Assembly: GCF_000510645.1 (NCBI RefSeq)
Contig: NZ_KI783301.1
Span: forward strand, 1,494,705-1,558,704
Reading direction: 5' to 3'
Origin: Thermicanus aegyptius DSM 12793
GTDB lineage: Bacteria; Bacillota; Bacilli; Thermicanales; Thermicanaceae
DNA: 64,000 bases
Below the pieces are notes generated by a model that saw only the letters and a list, made by a program, of their open reading frames with translations, was not told the origin of the DNA and did no database searches. A program made the position numbers and the translations under genes. Shown here piece by piece: positions 19,163 through 28,813 of the stretch; within the stretch, counting starts at the first letter, position 1, and each line of letters opens with the position of its first letter.

Positions 19163-19726
19163 ATGGAAACCATTTTTCTATTGACAGCGTTGCTCATCGT
19201 AAACATCATCTTGATCCTCCTGCTTCTTTTTACCTTCCGCAACATCCATAAGCGCATGGAGGAGTGGGAGGGACTTATTTTAGAACAGCATGAAAAGCTT
19301 ACGAGATGGATTGAACGTCTCATGGAGGAAAAGGAAAAGAAAGAGCTCCTTGTACAGGAAAAGGCAGAGGAGAGAGCGCAGAAGCGATATCATTATGTGA
19401 AAAAGGGGCTTAACGACATCCTTGACGCCCTGGATAAACTCCATCAGAAGGGAAGTTTCATTTTGGAGGCGAAAGGGCGGGAAGTGAAACCAGTTCACAC
19501 AGAGTCTGCACCAAACGAGGAGAGGCGGGATCCCTCTTTTGCCGTTCAGGAAATTCGAAGGGAAGAGTGGGAGGAAAAGGGGGAAGCGAAGGTTCCTGAG
19601 ATCTTATCTCTTTATCATCAGGGAGAATCTCCCTTCGCCATTGCGAAGAAATTACAAATTCCCATTCCCCAAGTGGAGTTGGTCCTCCAAATTTTTACGA
19701 ATCCGCAAAAGGAAATGAATGGATGA
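19163..19726 (+). CDS. Membrane-anchored coiled-coil protein with C-terminal HTH-like segment (DUF6115-like)
   Basis: A 187-residue protein. One transmembrane helix at about 3-24 is followed by a charged, coiled-coil-prone region (25-80, rich in Glu and Lys) and a linker. The conserved-looking C-terminus EILSLYHQGESPFAIAKKLQIP-VEL resembles a degenerate helix-turn-helix. The overall plan recalls DUF6115 and SwrB-type proteins, but I do not recognise the exact gene. The ATG follows GAGGGAAGAG. It sits between the 6S RNA and tcdA. Confidence 0.6.
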   Translation: METIFLLTALLIVNIILILLLLFTFRNIHKRMEEWEGLILEQHEKLTRWIERLMEEKEKKELLVQEKAEERAQKRYHYVKKGLNDILDALDKLHQKGSFILEAKGREVKPVHTESAPNEERRDPSFAVQEIRREEWEEKGEAKVPEILSLYHQGESPFAIAKKLQIPIPQVELVLQIFTNPQKEMNG

Positions 19727-19770
19727 TCCCGTTCAATACATGATGGGTTTAAGAATGGAGCAACTGAACG

Positions 19771-20523
19771 ATGCTTAACGCTTTTTCCAGGACTGAATTA
19801 GCCATCGGGCGAGAGGGATTGAAGAAACTGAAAGGAAGCAGTGTGGCCGTATTGGGAATGGGAGGAGTAGGTTCTTATACGGCCGAAGCATTGGCCAGAG
19901 CCGGCATAGGGAAATTGATATTGGTGGATAAGGACGTGGTGGATGTTACCAATATTAACCGTCAGATTCATGCCCTTCACTCGACCATTGGTCGGAGCAA
20001 GGTAGAGCTGATGGCGAAACGGATCGGTGAGATCAATCCTGAATGTCATGTGGTTCCATTGCAAATGTTTTACAATGAGGGGACGTACGAAGAGGTTTTT
20101 AGAGAACCGTTAGATTATCTGGTGGATGCCATGGATACCGTCTCGTACAAAATCCATGTGGTGGTGGAGTGTAAAAAGAGGGGCATACCGATTGTTTCCA
20201 GTATGGGAGCGGCCAATAAGTTAAATCCTGCCGCTTTTCGCGTTGCCGATCTCTTTAAGACCTCTTATGACCCGATCGCCAAGGTGATGCGGAAACGATT
20301 GAAGGGATTGGGAATCACCCAGGATGTAAAGGTGGTCTATTCCACAGAAAAGCCCCTCGTTCAGAGAGAGGAGATTTTAGGGGAGATCGTCCAAGATCCG
20401 AATAGTCCCATTTCAAAAGTGAGAAGACCCCCCGCCAGCATCTCCTTTGTTCCCCCTGTGGCGGGGCTGATCCTGGCAGGAGTGGTGGTAAACGATCTTT
20501 TGGGAAGGCCTCTTGAGGGGTGA
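19771..20523 (+). CDS. tcdA: tRNA threonylcarbamoyladenosine dehydratase TcdA (YrvM)
   Basis: E1-like enzyme that uses ATP to cyclise the t6A37 side chain of ANN-decoding tRNAs to ct6A. It contains the nucleotide-binding VLGMGGVGSYTAEALARAGIG near residues 27-47, DVVDVTNINRQIHA, and YLVDAMDTVSYK. Length 250 is normal. It follows aspS as yrvM does in B. subtilis. It converges with the chemoreceptor gene, with 24 bases between stops. Confidence 0.93.
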   Translation: MLNAFSRTELAIGREGLKKLKGSSVAVLGMGGVGSYTAEALARAGIGKLILVDKDVVDVTNINRQIHALHSTIGRSKVELMAKRIGEINPECHVVPLQMFYNEGTYEEVFREPLDYLVDAMDTVSYKIHVVVECKKRGIPIVSSMGAANKLNPAAFRVADLFKTSYDPIAKVMRKRLKGLGITQDVKVVYSTEKPLVQREEILGEIVQDPNSPISKVRRPPASISFVPPVAGLILAGVVVNDLLGRPLEG

Positions 20524-20547
20524 TTCCTTAGCCGAAGGAAGTCGTTA

Positions 20548-22209
20548 TCAATCTGAGGATAATAATTTTTGGATCAATGGGAGAAATTCTTGCAAGGATT
20601 GATCCGCTTTTCTTTTTTGTTCTTCCGCTTCTTTTTGGTTTCCTCTTTTTTTGGCAAGGACCATCTCCGTTAACGCCTGATGATATTGGGAGTGGGAACG
20701 GCGCAATGAGGAGAAATCGGAATCGGAAAAGGTGGTAGGCCTTCCGATTTTTGCGAGGGTTTGATCAAATGGGCAATCTTTCTCTTCGGTTCGGAGATCT
20801 TCTGGTGAGGCTATTCCCATCAACTCATTCTCTCCTACCCAATTTAACCAGAGATGATCGGTGATGAAGCTTCTGATTTGGTGTTTTTTCTTGAAGTGAG
20901 TCATGCGGGAGAGGGTAAATGTTCGCCTCCGATTTACTTGATGGCTAACGTTAAGTAGATCTTCCGCGCTCTTCTTCGTCGCCTCTTCGCCTTGATGGAT
21001 GTAAGATAAGATTTTTTCGGAACGGTTGCTTATATCCTGGGTGGCCGACGCCTGTTCTTCGGTGGAGGCGGCAATTTGGTTGATCGATCGGTTTAGGGCG
21101 TTGATCTCTTCTTCAATCTTCCGAAGTGCCAGTAAGGAGGAACCGGCTTCCTGGGATCGCAAAGCGATCCGTTCGGAAATTTTTTGACTGGTCAATTGAA
21201 CCTGTTCCGATTTCTTCTCTAATTCCTGAAGGGTTTTGGTGATGGAGCCGGCTGATTCTTTGGTTTGATCCGCCAGTTTTTTAACTTCCTGGGCCACCAC
21301 GGAAAACCCTTTTCCCATCTCTCCGGCCCGCGCCGCTTCGATGGAAGCATTCAGGGCCAGGAGATGGGTCTGTCCGGCGATGTTTTGGATTAACGTGGTG
21401 ATCTCGTAAACCTGTCCCAAGACCGAGAATAGGTCCCGGATGGAAGATTCGTTTGTCTTAAACTCTTCCTCGAGGTTTTTAAATTGTTTCAAGGAGTTTG
21501 CGATGTGCTGTTGGTTTTCCCTGGCGAAAGCCGTAAGGGATTGGAATTTTTCCGCCGTTTGGTTGGTAATTTCGGCGATGCCGTCGATGGAGGCCGTCAG
21601 TTCTTCAATGGATGACGTGACGTTTTCCATCTCCGACGTTATTCTGGAGATCTGGGCGATGATCTTTTGAAAGTGGTTGATTTGGGCGAGGGTTTCGGTC
21701 GTGTCGCTTAAGTGGTCGACCTGCTCAAATTCATATTCCTCATGATAGGCTTCAAGGACGATGGCCGCATGGAAGGAGAGGATTTTTATGAGACTATAAA
21801 TCTTCTCCCCTTGAAGCTTTGCACGGAGTCGATTTCCTCCAATCAATAGGGGGATCATCTTCGCATAGATGCGTAGGTAGGAGCCGATAAACCAATCGGC
21901 GCTTAAGTTGATGCGGTGGTGAATCCTGCCGATTCTGCGCAAGTACTCGATGTATTCCTCATCCGCCCTTCCTTCCGGAATGGAGTTCAGGTATTGGATA
22001 AAGGTCTTTTTTAACCGTTCTAATGTGCTGTTCTCATCGATGATGGCTTTAAGGGAGGAAAATCTCCCGATCATCTCGTAATGGTTGTCGGTAATTTCCT
22101 GGGCGGATTCTCTAAAATAATCGGCCATGCCCCTTATGTTTTCCAGATCTTCTTCGGAAATGGAGAAGAATGCGAGCAATTCTTTTGTCCTCTCTTTTTC
22201 GGATTTCAA
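20548..22209 (-). CDS. Soluble globin-coupled chemoreceptor with C-terminal CZB domain
   Basis: A 553-residue cytoplasmic signal transducer with no membrane segment. Residues 1-170 form a protoglobin sensor like Hem[17 protein letters not shown] fits the proximal heme His at 97. Residues about 190-430 are a methyl-accepting chemotaxis signalling module, with the hairpin tip [18 protein letters not shown] and [12 protein letters not shown]. The last 118 residues look like a chemoreceptor zinc-binding (CZB) domain: His452 in DHLWLNWV, Cys479, and His506/His510 in HSQYHQ. HemAT normally stops after the signalling module. The TTG start has GGAGGGG upstream. Inferred role: aerotaxis or redox taxis, with zinc or oxidant modulation. 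No che genes are near. Confidence 0.88.
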   Translation of the reverse strand: MKSEKERTKELLAFFSISEEDLENIRGMADYFRESAQEITDNHYEMIGRFSSLKAIIDENSTLERLKKTFIQYLNSIPEGRADEEYIEYLRRIGRIHHRINLSADWFIGSYLRIYAKMIPLLIGGNRLRAKLQGEKIYSLIKILSFHAAIVLEAYHEEYEFEQVDHLSDTTETLAQINHFQKIIAQISRITSEMENVTSSIEELTASIDGIAEITNQTAEKFQSLTAFARENQQHIANSLKQFKNLEEEFKTNESSIRDLFSVLGQVYEITTLIQNIAGQTHLLALNASIEAARAGEMGKGFSVVAQEVKKLADQTKESAGSITKTLQELEKKSEQVQLTSQKISERIALRSQEAGSSLLALRKIEEEINALNRSINQIAASTEEQASATQDISNRSEKILSYIHQGEEATKKSAEDLLNVSHQVNRRRTFTLSRMTHFKKKHQIRSFITDHLWLNWVGENELMGIASPEDLRTEEKDCPFDQTLAKIGRPTTFSDSDFSSLRRSHSQYHQALTEMVLAKKRGNQKEAEEQKRKADQSLQEFLPLIQKLLSSD

Positions 22210-22394
22210 TTGAATCCCCTCCGCATTTTTTGCAGATATTTGTCGTCGTCAAAAGGACTAGGAAAAAATAACTAAGAAGATTATACCTGAAAAAAGTAGA
22301 AATCGTACTAAAAATGATGAATGATGTAAAAAATACTAAGACAAGTGTGTCGAAATAGAAAATTGAATGAAACTGCACCGCTAAAAATCTTCCC

Positions 22395-22423
22395 TTTACA
22401 AAACGGACGTTTCGGTCTATATT
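22395..22423 (+). promoter_or_regulatory. Promoter of the cysteine desulfurase gene with palindrome in the spacer
   Basis: TTTACA at 22395-22400 and TATATT at 22418-22423 with a 17-base spacer. The spacer contains AAACGGACGTTT (22401-22412), a palindrome with 5-base arms that could be an operator. Confidence 0.55.
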
Positions 22424-22474
22424 GTAGAAGAATATAGGTATTGTATAAAAAATGCGTGGAAAAGGGGCCGGATC

Positions 22475-23608
22475 GTGATCTACTTGGATCATGCAGCTAC
22501 CACACCCCTCCATCCCCAGGTGATGGAGGCGATGAAACCTTTTCTTACCCACCGGTTCGGTAATCCCTCCAGCCTTCATGCCTGGGGCAGAGAGGCGCGG
22601 GCTGGGGTGGAAAGAGCCAGGGAGCAGGTTGCCTCTTCCTTGCATGTAAAGCCGGAAGAGGTTCTTTTTACAAGTGGCGGAACGGAGAGCGATAATCTGG
22701 CGATAAAGGGGATTGCCTTAGCCCGGCAGGAGAAGGGCAGGCATATCATCACCTCCTCCATAGAGCATCATGCGGTTCTCCATGCCTGTGAAGCGCTGGA
22801 GAGGTGGGGATATGAAGTTACGTATCTTCCGGTAGACGAGAGAGGGAGGGTCTCTCCTGAGGATCTCCTCCGGGCCATTCGGAAGGATACGATCCTCGTG
22901 TCCATCCATTTCGGCAACAACGAGGTAGGGACGATCCAACGGGTAGAGAGTTTTGGGGCTATTTGCAGAGAAAGGGGGATTCCCTTTCATACCGATGCCG
23001 TGCAAGTGCTTGATCATGCTCCGATAGATCTCACCCGCCTTCCCATTGACTTGGCCAGCTTTTCTGCTCATAAAATCAATGGGCCTAAAGGAGTTGGGGC
23101 CCTTTATGTAGCCCATGGAATTTCTCTTTTTCCTCTGCTCCACGGAGGGGTTCAGGAGAGCAAAATGAGGGCGGGAACGGAGAATGTTCCAGGCATCGTC
23201 GGCTTTGGAGAAGCCATCTCCATCTCGACAGCCGAGACGCTCCAGAGAAGAGAGCGGAATCTTCTCTATCGAAGGAAGCTTTTAACAGCCCTCCGGGAAT
23301 CCGGGGTTTCTTATATAGTTAATGGGGATGAAGAGAATTTTTTGTCCCATATTTTAAATCTCTCCTTCCCCGGGGTAAACAGGGATAGCCTCCTCATCCA
23401 ATTAGATCTGAACGGGATCGCCGCTTCGGCCGGTTCCGCCTGTACCGCAGGTTCTCTAGAACCGTCCCATGTATTAAACGCAATGGGTGTAGGAGAGGAG
23501 AGGTTAAACTCCGCCATTCGATTCAGCTTCGGGTGGGGTTTACGTCCGGAAGAGGTGGAAGAGGCGGGATTAAAAATCGGGGAGATCGTAAAGCGGCTTC
23601 AACGGTAA
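22475..23608 (+). CDS. iscS: Cysteine desulfurase (IscS/NifS family, YrvO-like)
   Basis: PLP enzyme that takes sulfur from cysteine for tRNA thiolation or Fe-S clusters. The 377-residue protein starts at GTG with AGGGG upstream and reads MIYLDHAATTPLHP. Visible: FTSGGTESDNLAIKG, the PLP-lysine stretch SFSAHKINGPKG, and the loop with catalytic Cys323 (SACTAGS). In B. subtilis the gene here is yrvO, followed by mnmA (trmU) and preceded by cymR. Both are absent, and a PRC-barrel gene follows instead. The partner is therefore not obvious. Confidence 0.93.
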   Translation: MIYLDHAATTPLHPQVMEAMKPFLTHRFGNPSSLHAWGREARAGVERAREQVASSLHVKPEEVLFTSGGTESDNLAIKGIALARQEKGRHIITSSIEHHAVLHACEALERWGYEVTYLPVDERGRVSPEDLLRAIRKDTILVSIHFGNNEVGTIQRVESFGAICRERGIPFHTDAVQVLDHAPIDLTRLPIDLASFSAHKINGPKGVGALYVAHGISLFPLLHGGVQESKMRAGTENVPGIVGFGEAISISTAETLQRRERNLLYRRKLLTALRESGVSYIVNGDEENFLSHILNLSFPGVNRDSLLIQLDLNGIAASAGSACTAGSLEPSHVLNAMGVGEERLNSAIRFSFGWGLRPEEVEEAGLKIGEIVKRLQR

Positions 23609-23703
23609 GATTCCTTTGCGGGATGATGGCGATGAGGAATGAAATTCCTCTATTTGTTTCTAGGCAGGAAGCCATACTATAGGGTAGAAAGGAGGGATCC
23701 TTT

Positions 23704-24201
23704 CTGCGCAAGGCTCAATTTGTCATTGGATTGCCAGTCATCGCGACAAAGAGTGGGAAGCGGATGGGCACCGTGAAAGATCTCCTGTTCGATGAGAAAA
23801 AAAGGCTGATGGGAGCTCTTCTTACGCCCAAGGGTTTGATCAGAAAAGCTCATTATATTCCGATGGAGAAGATCTTGTCCGTAGGTGAAGATGCCCTTAC
23901 AGTGGAGGACGAGGAGGCCATTTCCGAACTGGATTCCACCTCCCATCTCTTCTCCGTATTCAATGGGGAGAAACATCTAAAGGGAAAGCCCGTCCTCACT
24001 CTGAACGGCCACGAATTGGGGCAGGTGGAGGATGTTTATTTTTTGGAGGAAGAGGGTACCCTAATAGGGATGGAACTGTCGGACGGTTTTTTAAGCGATG
24101 TGACGGATGGGCGGAAGTTCCTTCCTTTGTCTGAGAAGACAAAAATGGGGGCGGATGCGATCCTGGTGCCCCAGGAGTTGGAGGAGCGAATCAAGGAGTA
24201 A
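23704..24201 (+). CDS. PRC-barrel domain protein YrrD-like, probable CTG start
   Basis: A 165-residue protein with two PRC-barrel repeats (about 1-80 and 85-160); GKRMGTVKDLLFDEKK and GHELGQVEDVYFLEEEG mark the repeats. PRC barrels occur in RimM, photosynthetic reaction centres and uncharacterised proteins. The function of YrrD is unknown. The first TTG at 23731 would remove conserved N-terminal residues. AAAGGAGGG at 23688-23696 points to CTG at 23704 (8-base spacing), giving MRKAQFVIGLPVI, which matches how YrrD proteins begin. Neighbouring order toward alaS fits B. subtilis yrrD. Confidence 0.75.
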   Translation: MRKAQFVIGLPVIATKSGKRMGTVKDLLFDEKKRLMGALLTPKGLIRKAHYIPMEKILSVGEDALTVEDEEAISELDSTSHLFSVFNGEKHLKGKPVLTLNGHELGQVEDVYFLEEEGTLIGMELSDGFLSDVTDGRKFLPLSEKTKMGADAILVPQELEERIKE

Positions 24202-24222
24202 TATTTAGGAAGGAAATGGGAT

Positions 24223-24426
24223 ATGGAAATTATTTGTCCGAACTGCAAAGGGAAAGAAATAGGTAAGATCGGTACCCATCAATATTATTGCTGGCGCTGT
24301 TTTATTGAGCTTAGCGTAAAAGGAGACCATCTTTCCGCTTACGAGGTGGAGGAAGATGGGAGTCTCAGCTCATTGGATGATCTTTTCAATGAAGATGAGG
24401 CTCCTTTACCCTCTTCATTGCCCTGA
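24223..24426 (+). CDS. Small zinc-ribbon protein
   Basis: A 67-residue protein with two CxxC pairs (CPNC at 5-8 and CWRC near 23-26), so a probable zinc ribbon. An acidic C-terminal tail (EVEEDGSLSSLDDLFNEDE) follows. The ATG has AGGAAGG upstream, 22 bases after the PRC-barrel gene, and is probably cotranscribed with it. Function unknown; a similarly placed small gene occurs in this part of other Bacillales chromosomes. Confidence 0.7.
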   Translation: MEIICPNCKGKEIGKIGTHQYYCWRCFIELSVKGDHLSAYEVEEDGSLSSLDDLFNEDEAPLPSSLP

Positions 24427-24443
24427 AAAGGAGTGAAGGTTGA

Positions 24444-24656
24444 ATGAGATTCTGGAGTCTCCTTGCCATCGGTGCAGCTTTTGTTCTGGGTACCGCCTTG
24501 TTAGGCAGAGGCCGGCAGAACAGGGGCAATCTGTGGAATGCTTGGTTGGAGATGGGCAGGCGCTGGGGGAATCGCATGAACCTGATGCAGCGAATGAACA
24601 TGAACCAGTGGGCGAAGAGAGGTCGGCGCATCATCCGTAACATGAATTGGACGTAA
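24444..24656 (+). CDS. Small basic membrane-associated protein (DUF3918/YrzQ-like, tentative)
   Basis: A 70-residue protein. A hydrophobic N-terminal segment (about 3-20, with LLAIGAAFVLGTALLG) is followed by an Arg/Asn/Met-rich tail ending RGRRIIRNMNWT. The layout resembles the small DUF3918 proteins beside yrrD in Bacillus, but identity is too weak by eye to be firm. AAAGGAG lies upstream. A strong terminator follows the stop by eight bases. Confidence 0.6.
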   Translation: MRFWSLLAIGAAFVLGTALLGRGRQNRGNLWNAWLEMGRRWGNRMNLMQRMNMNQWAKRGRRIIRNMNWT

Positions 24657-24663
24657 ATCGTAG

Positions 24664-24692
24664 ACCCCCCGTTTGAAGCGGGGGGTATTTTT
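24664..24692 (+). terminator. Strong intrinsic terminator
   Basis: An 8-base stem (ACCCCCCG with CGGGGGGT) and 7-base loop are followed by ATTTTTT. It closes the iscS to small-protein transcription unit. Confidence 0.92.
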
Positions 24693-24739
24693 TGGCCGAA
24701 GGGGCAGAATATAGATAGTTTGAATTTGGGGGATTCGGA

Positions 24740-25825
24740 ATGCGGCTCCTTAAACATAGAATGCTTCTCCTGCTCTTCAATTCCCTACTGATCCTCCTCA
24801 TCCTTAATCTTATCTATATCCTTCGCCCTCTCTGGCTCTCCTTATATCAATTCATAAAAGTGGTGGGGCTTCCTTTTTTTATTTCCGTCATCATCGCCTA
24901 TCTCCTTCACCCGGTTGTCCATCTGCTCGTCCGTATCGGGTTAAGAAGGGGATGGGCGCTAGGCCTCATTTACGGGATTTTCTTCATTGGCCTGGGTCTG
25001 GCCGGTTACCTTCTCATTCCTGAGCTCATCTTACAAGGGAAGGAACTAAACGAGAGATTGCCCCAGATGATCGCTACCTTCGAGAAATGGGTGGAGATGT
25101 ATCAGGACCAGGAAGAGCATTGGCCCCAAGGGCTTCGTAAAGGGATCTCCAATGGATTTCAAAAGTTTGAAAACGGGATTTCCGACTGGATTGGGAGGAC
25201 GATCGACGGGTTTGGGGACATGATGAATAATCTCATGAATCTAACTCTCGTTCCTTTTCTTGTTTTTTATATCTTAAACGATTATGATCATTTTCTGGAG
25301 AAGGTGATTCGCTTCCTTCCGAGAAAATACAGGAAGCCGGTCCTTGTAACGATGCGGAACATAAACGAGGGGATCGGTGACTATGTGAGCGGCCAACTCC
25401 TCGTCTCTTTGGTTTTAGGGATTCTCATCTATGTGGGGTATCTTCTGATCGGTTTTCCTTATCCTTTGGTTTTTGGTCTCATCGCCATGATCTTTAACCT
25501 CGTTCCTTACCTGGGTCCCTTCCTGGGGGCTATTCCCGCCATGCTCATAGCTTTAACCCTCTCTTGGAAGCTTACCCTCCTCGTAGCCTTGGTCAATACG
25601 ATCGGACAGACCATAGAGAATAATCTGCTCTCCCCCTTCATCGTCGGAAAGACGACTCAACTACATCCTTTAGCGATTATATTCGCTTTATTGGTGGGCG
25701 GAGAATTGGGAGGGATCGTGGGCATGATCCTAGCCGTTCCTCTTCTCGTCATGGGAAAGGAGATTCTGATTCAAGTCTCTCAAAGCATGATTCATCACCC
25801 GGCGTCATCCGATCCAAATCCTTGA
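24740..25825 (+). CDS. AI-2E family transporter (YrrI-like)
   Basis: A 361-residue membrane protein of the AI-2E/PurR-regulated permease family with about seven to eight helices. An N-terminal helix pair is followed by a soluble segment (ELNERLPQMIATFEKW), and the C-terminal half has the conserved GFPYPLVFGLIAMIFNLVPYLGP and GGIVGMILAVPL. Family members export varied small molecules or act as sodium/proton antiporters, and the substrate is unknown. It is preceded by a terminator and followed by the alaS T-box, matching yrrI in B. subtilis. Confidence 0.9.
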   Translation: MRLLKHRMLLLLFNSLLILLILNLIYILRPLWLSLYQFIKVVGLPFFISVIIAYLLHPVVHLLVRIGLRRGWALGLIYGIFFIGLGLAGYLLIPELILQGKELNERLPQMIATFEKWVEMYQDQEEHWPQGLRKGISNGFQKFENGISDWIGRTIDGFGDMMNNLMNLTLVPFLVFYILNDYDHFLEKVIRFLPRKYRKPVLVTMRNINEGIGDYVSGQLLVSLVLGILIYVGYLLIGFPYPLVFGLIAMIFNLVPYLGPFLGAIPAMLIALTLSWKLTLLVALVNTIGQTIENNLLSPFIVGKTTQLHPLAIIFALLVGGELGGIVGMILAVPLLVMGKEILIQVSQSMIHHPASSDPNP

Positions 25826-25851
25826 CAAGTCTCTTCTTCCCTGTTTATAAT
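25822..25851 (+). promoter_or_regulatory. Promoter of the alaS T-box leader
   Basis: TTGACA at 25822-25827 and TATAAT at 25846-25851 with an 18-base spacer, both consensus. The -35 overlaps the AI-2E transporter stop codon. Confidence 0.85.
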
Positions 25852-25869
25852 AACCCCATGATGGGATAC

Positions 25870-26097
25870 ATAGGTGAATTCGATGAGGGATCGAGTAGAT
25901 CATGCCCCGTTGGCAGAGAGAAAGCTCCGCGGCTGGAAGGGCTTTTCAATGAGGGATGATGGAAGGCTAATCCTGAGAGCAGTTGAACCCTGCCGGTTTT
26001 CAACCGTTACCGAGATGGAGGGGGCGCCGCGTAGGCGCAACCAGGGTGGTACCGCGAGAATAACTCTCGTCCCTGTAGGGGATGAGAGTTTTTTTGC
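25870..26097 (+). ncRNA. T-box riboswitch leader of alaS
   Basis: Stem I carries the GAGTA motif near 25894. A GCT alanine triplet at 25966-25968 lies in the expected 3' side after GGAAG. The canonical T-box AGGGTGGTACCGCG is at 26043-26056. The terminator hairpin ACTCTCGTCCC/GGGGATGAGAGT at 26063-26089 ends in seven T residues. Predicted to permit alaS expression when tRNA-Ala is uncharged. Confidence 0.93.
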
Positions 26098-26138
26098 GTC
26101 TATTCTTTCGCCTAATCTTTGGAGGAGGTTTATTGATC

Positions 26139-28760
26139 ATGAAAGCAAGCGAAATCCGTAGGAAGTTTCTCACCTTTTTTGAGGGAAAGGGGCATAAAAT
26201 CCAGCCGAGTGCATCCCTCATTCCCGTCGATGATCCCAGCCTTCTCTGGATAAATTCCGGGGTAGCTACACTAAAAAAATATTTTGACGGCCGCCTGGTT
26301 CCCGAAAATCCTCGCATCACAAATGCGCAGAAATCGATTCGGACCAACGACATTGAAAACGTGGGTAAGACAGCCAGGCATCATACCTTGTTTGAGATGT
26401 TGGGCAATTTTTCGGTAGGGGATTATTTTAAAAAAGAGGCGATTGAATGGGCATGGGAGTTTCTGACCGATCCGAAGTGGATCGGGTTTGATCCGGATCG
26501 CTTAAGCGTAACGATTCATACGGAGGATGATGAGGCCTACCATATTTGGCACGACATCATCGGCCTTCCCGATGAACGGATCATTCGTCTGAAGGAGAAT
26601 TTTTGGGACATCGGGGAAGGGCCCTCCGGCCCAAACAGTGAGATTTTTTATGACCGGGGACCGGAGTTCGGGGATGACCCCAATGACCCTGAACTTTACC
26701 CCGGCGGCGAGAATGAGCGGTATTTGGAAGTGTGGAATCTGGTCTTTTCCCAGTTTAATCATAATCCGGACGGCAGTTATACACCCCTCCCCAGCAAAAA
26801 CATCGATACCGGGATGGGATTGGAACGGATGGCCTCCATTCTCCAGAACGGGAAGACCAATTTCGACACCGACCTTTTCCTCCCCATCATCCACAAGACG
26901 GAAGAGATCAGCGGGGAGAAATACGGCGTGGACCCTGAGAAAGATATCTCCTTTAAAGTGATCGCCGATCACATCCGAGCCGTCTCTTTTGCTATTGGAG
27001 ACGGGGCGCTGCCTTCCAATGAAGGAAGGGGCTATGTGCTTCGCCGACTTTTAAGAAGGGCTGTCCGCTATGGAAGGAAATTAGGGATCATGCGACCGTT
27101 CCTGTATGAACTGGTCCCTGTGGTCGGCGAGATCATGGAGGATTATTATCCGGAAGTGTTGGAGAATGCTCCCTTTATCCAGAAAGTGATTCGCGCGGAG
27201 GAGGAGCGCTTCTTGGAGACGCTGACGGAAGGGCTTGCCTTGTTGGAAGAGTTGGTCCAACAGGCGAAGGAGAAGGGGCGCTCGGAGATCAGCGGAGAGG
27301 AGGCTTTTAAGCTCTATGATACGTATGGTTTCCCCTTTGACTTGACCCGGGATTATGCTGCGGAGAAGGGTCTTAAGGTAGATGAAAAAGGCTTTGAAGC
27401 GGCCATGGAGGAACAACGGGAACGGGCCAGAGCCGCCCGGGAAGAAGTGGAGAGCATGCAGGTGCAGAATCCCCTCCTGAAAGAGTTAAAGGTGGAAAGC
27501 CGCTTCGTCGGCTACGACGAATTAACTGCTTCTGCCAGGGTTTCCGCCATCATTCATGAGGGTTCTTTGGCAGATCAGGTGGGAACAGGGGAGGAATGTT
27601 CCGTAATTCTGGATACGACGCCCTTCTATGCGGAAAGCGGTGGCCAGGTTGCCGACTTGGGTGTAATTCGAGGAGAGGGTCTTCTCTTGGAAGTAAAAAA
27701 CGTCCAAAAAGCGCCGAACGGTCAGCATCTTCATACGGTTTTTGTGAAAGAAGGCGTCCTTCTTCGAGGAGCGGAGGTGGTGGCGGAGGTGGATGGAGAA
27801 GCCCGAAAGGGAACCGTAAAGAATCATACGGCGACCCATCTCCTTCATCAGGCGCTAAAGGATGTCCTTGGTCCCCACGCAAACCAGGCCGGTTCTCTGG
27901 TCACTCCCGAACGGTTGCGTTTCGACTTCACCCACTATAAGGCGATCACCCCGGAAGAGTTAGAAAGAATTGAAGAAAAAGTGAATGAACAGATATGGAG
28001 GAGCCTTCCTGTAACGATCCGCTTTAAGCCTTTGGAAGAGGCGAAGAAGATGGGAGCCATGGCCCTTTTTGGTGAAAAATACGGTGAGATTGTCCGCGTC
28101 GTTCAGGTAGGAGATTATAGCCTGGAGCTGTGCGGAGGATGTCACGTGAGAAACTCGGCGGAGATCGGTCTCTTTAAGATTGTGAGCGAATCCGGGATCG
28201 GGGCAGGAGTGCGCCGTATTGAAGCGGTAACGGGGAAAGAAGCTTACCTTTATCTGAATCAATTTGTTTCCGCCTTGAGAAAAATCGGGGAGTTGGTGAA
28301 AGCCCCCCATCTGAAAGAGATTCCTGAGAAAGTGGAGGATATTAAAGACCGGTTGAAGCAGGTGCAGCGGGAGAATGAATCCCTGAAAGGGAAGTTGGCC
28401 CACGGGGAGGCGGAAAGACTATTGAAAAAGGTGAAAGAGGTGAAGGGGATCCCGGTTCTGGCCGCGAGGGTGGAATGGGGTGAGATGAACGCCTTGAGAA
28501 ACATGGCCGATGAATTAAAAGCGAAGTTGCCTCAAGGGATTTTAGTCCTAGGAGGAGTAGAAGGGGAAAAGGTAAATCTGGTGGCTTGGGTTTCGCCGGA
28601 CCGGGTAAAAGAGGGCTACCATGCCGGGAAGATCATTAAAGAAGTGGCCGGCAGAGTGGGCGGAAGCGGCGGCGGACGGCCGGATATGGCGCAGGCCGGC
28701 GGAAAGGAACCAGCTAAATTGGAAGAAGCCTTGAAGTCGGTCTTTACAATTCTATCATAA
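26139..28760 (+). CDS. alaS: Alanyl-tRNA synthetase
   Basis: Class II synthetase of 873 residues. It has the N-terminal catalytic core ([20 protein letters not shown] and [19 protein letters not shown]), a tRNA-recognition region, the editing domain with zinc ligands HTATHLLH and CGGCHV, and the C-Ala domain with [12 protein letters not shown]. An in-frame extension back to 26082 falls in the T-box terminator. The ATG at 26139 has GGAGGAGG upstream. Confidence 0.97.
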   Translation: MKASEIRRKFLTFFEGKGHKIQPSASLIPVDDPSLLWINSGVATLKKYFDGRLVPENPRITNAQKSIRTNDIENVGKTARHHTLFEMLGNFSVGDYFKKEAIEWAWEFLTDPKWIGFDPDRLSVTIHTEDDEAYHIWHDIIGLPDERIIRLKENFWDIGEGPSGPNSEIFYDRGPEFGDDPNDPELYPGGENERYLEVWNLVFSQFNHNPDGSYTPLPSKNIDTGMGLERMASILQNGKTNFDTDLFLPIIHKTEEISGEKYGVDPEKDISFKVIADHIRAVSFAIGDGALPSNEGRGYVLRRLLRRAVRYGRKLGIMRPFLYELVPVVGEIMEDYYPEVLENAPFIQKVIRAEEERFLETLTEGLALLEELVQQAKEKGRSEISGEEAFKLYDTYGFPFDLTRDYAAEKGLKVDEKGFEAAMEEQRERARAAREEVESMQVQNPLLKELKVESRFVGYDELTASARVSAIIHEGSLADQVGTGEECSVILDTTPFYAESGGQVADLGVIRGEGLLLEVKNVQKAPNGQHLHTVFVKEGVLLRGAEVVAEVDGEARKGTVKNHTATHLLHQALKDVLGPHANQAGSLVTPERLRFDFTHYKAITPEELERIEEKVNEQIWRSLPVTIRFKPLEEAKKMGAMALFGEKYGEIVRVVQVGDYSLELCGGCHVRNSAEIGLFKIVSESGIGAGVRRIEAVTGKEAYLYLNQFVSALRKIGELVKAPHLKEIPEKVEDIKDRLKQVQRENESLKGKLAHGEAERLLKKVKEVKGIPVLAARVEWGEMNALRNMADELKAKLPQGILVLGGVEGEKVNLVAWVSPDRVKEGYHAGKIIKEVAGRVGGSGGGRPDMAQAGGKEPAKLEEALKSVFTILS

Positions 28761-28813
28761 ACGGGTATGATGGAGTGGATGATGGGGTATTTTTCCACAG
28801 AGGGGGGTAACCA

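Noticed and set aside
22112-22645. 177-residue minus-strand frame spanning the chemoreceptor start and iscS start
   Set aside because: Antisense to two well-supported genes, no ribosome site, low-complexity Phe/Leu/Ser composition.
26502-26972. 156-residue frame antisense to alaS
   Set aside because: Complement of a conserved synthetase core; mirrors its codon pattern.
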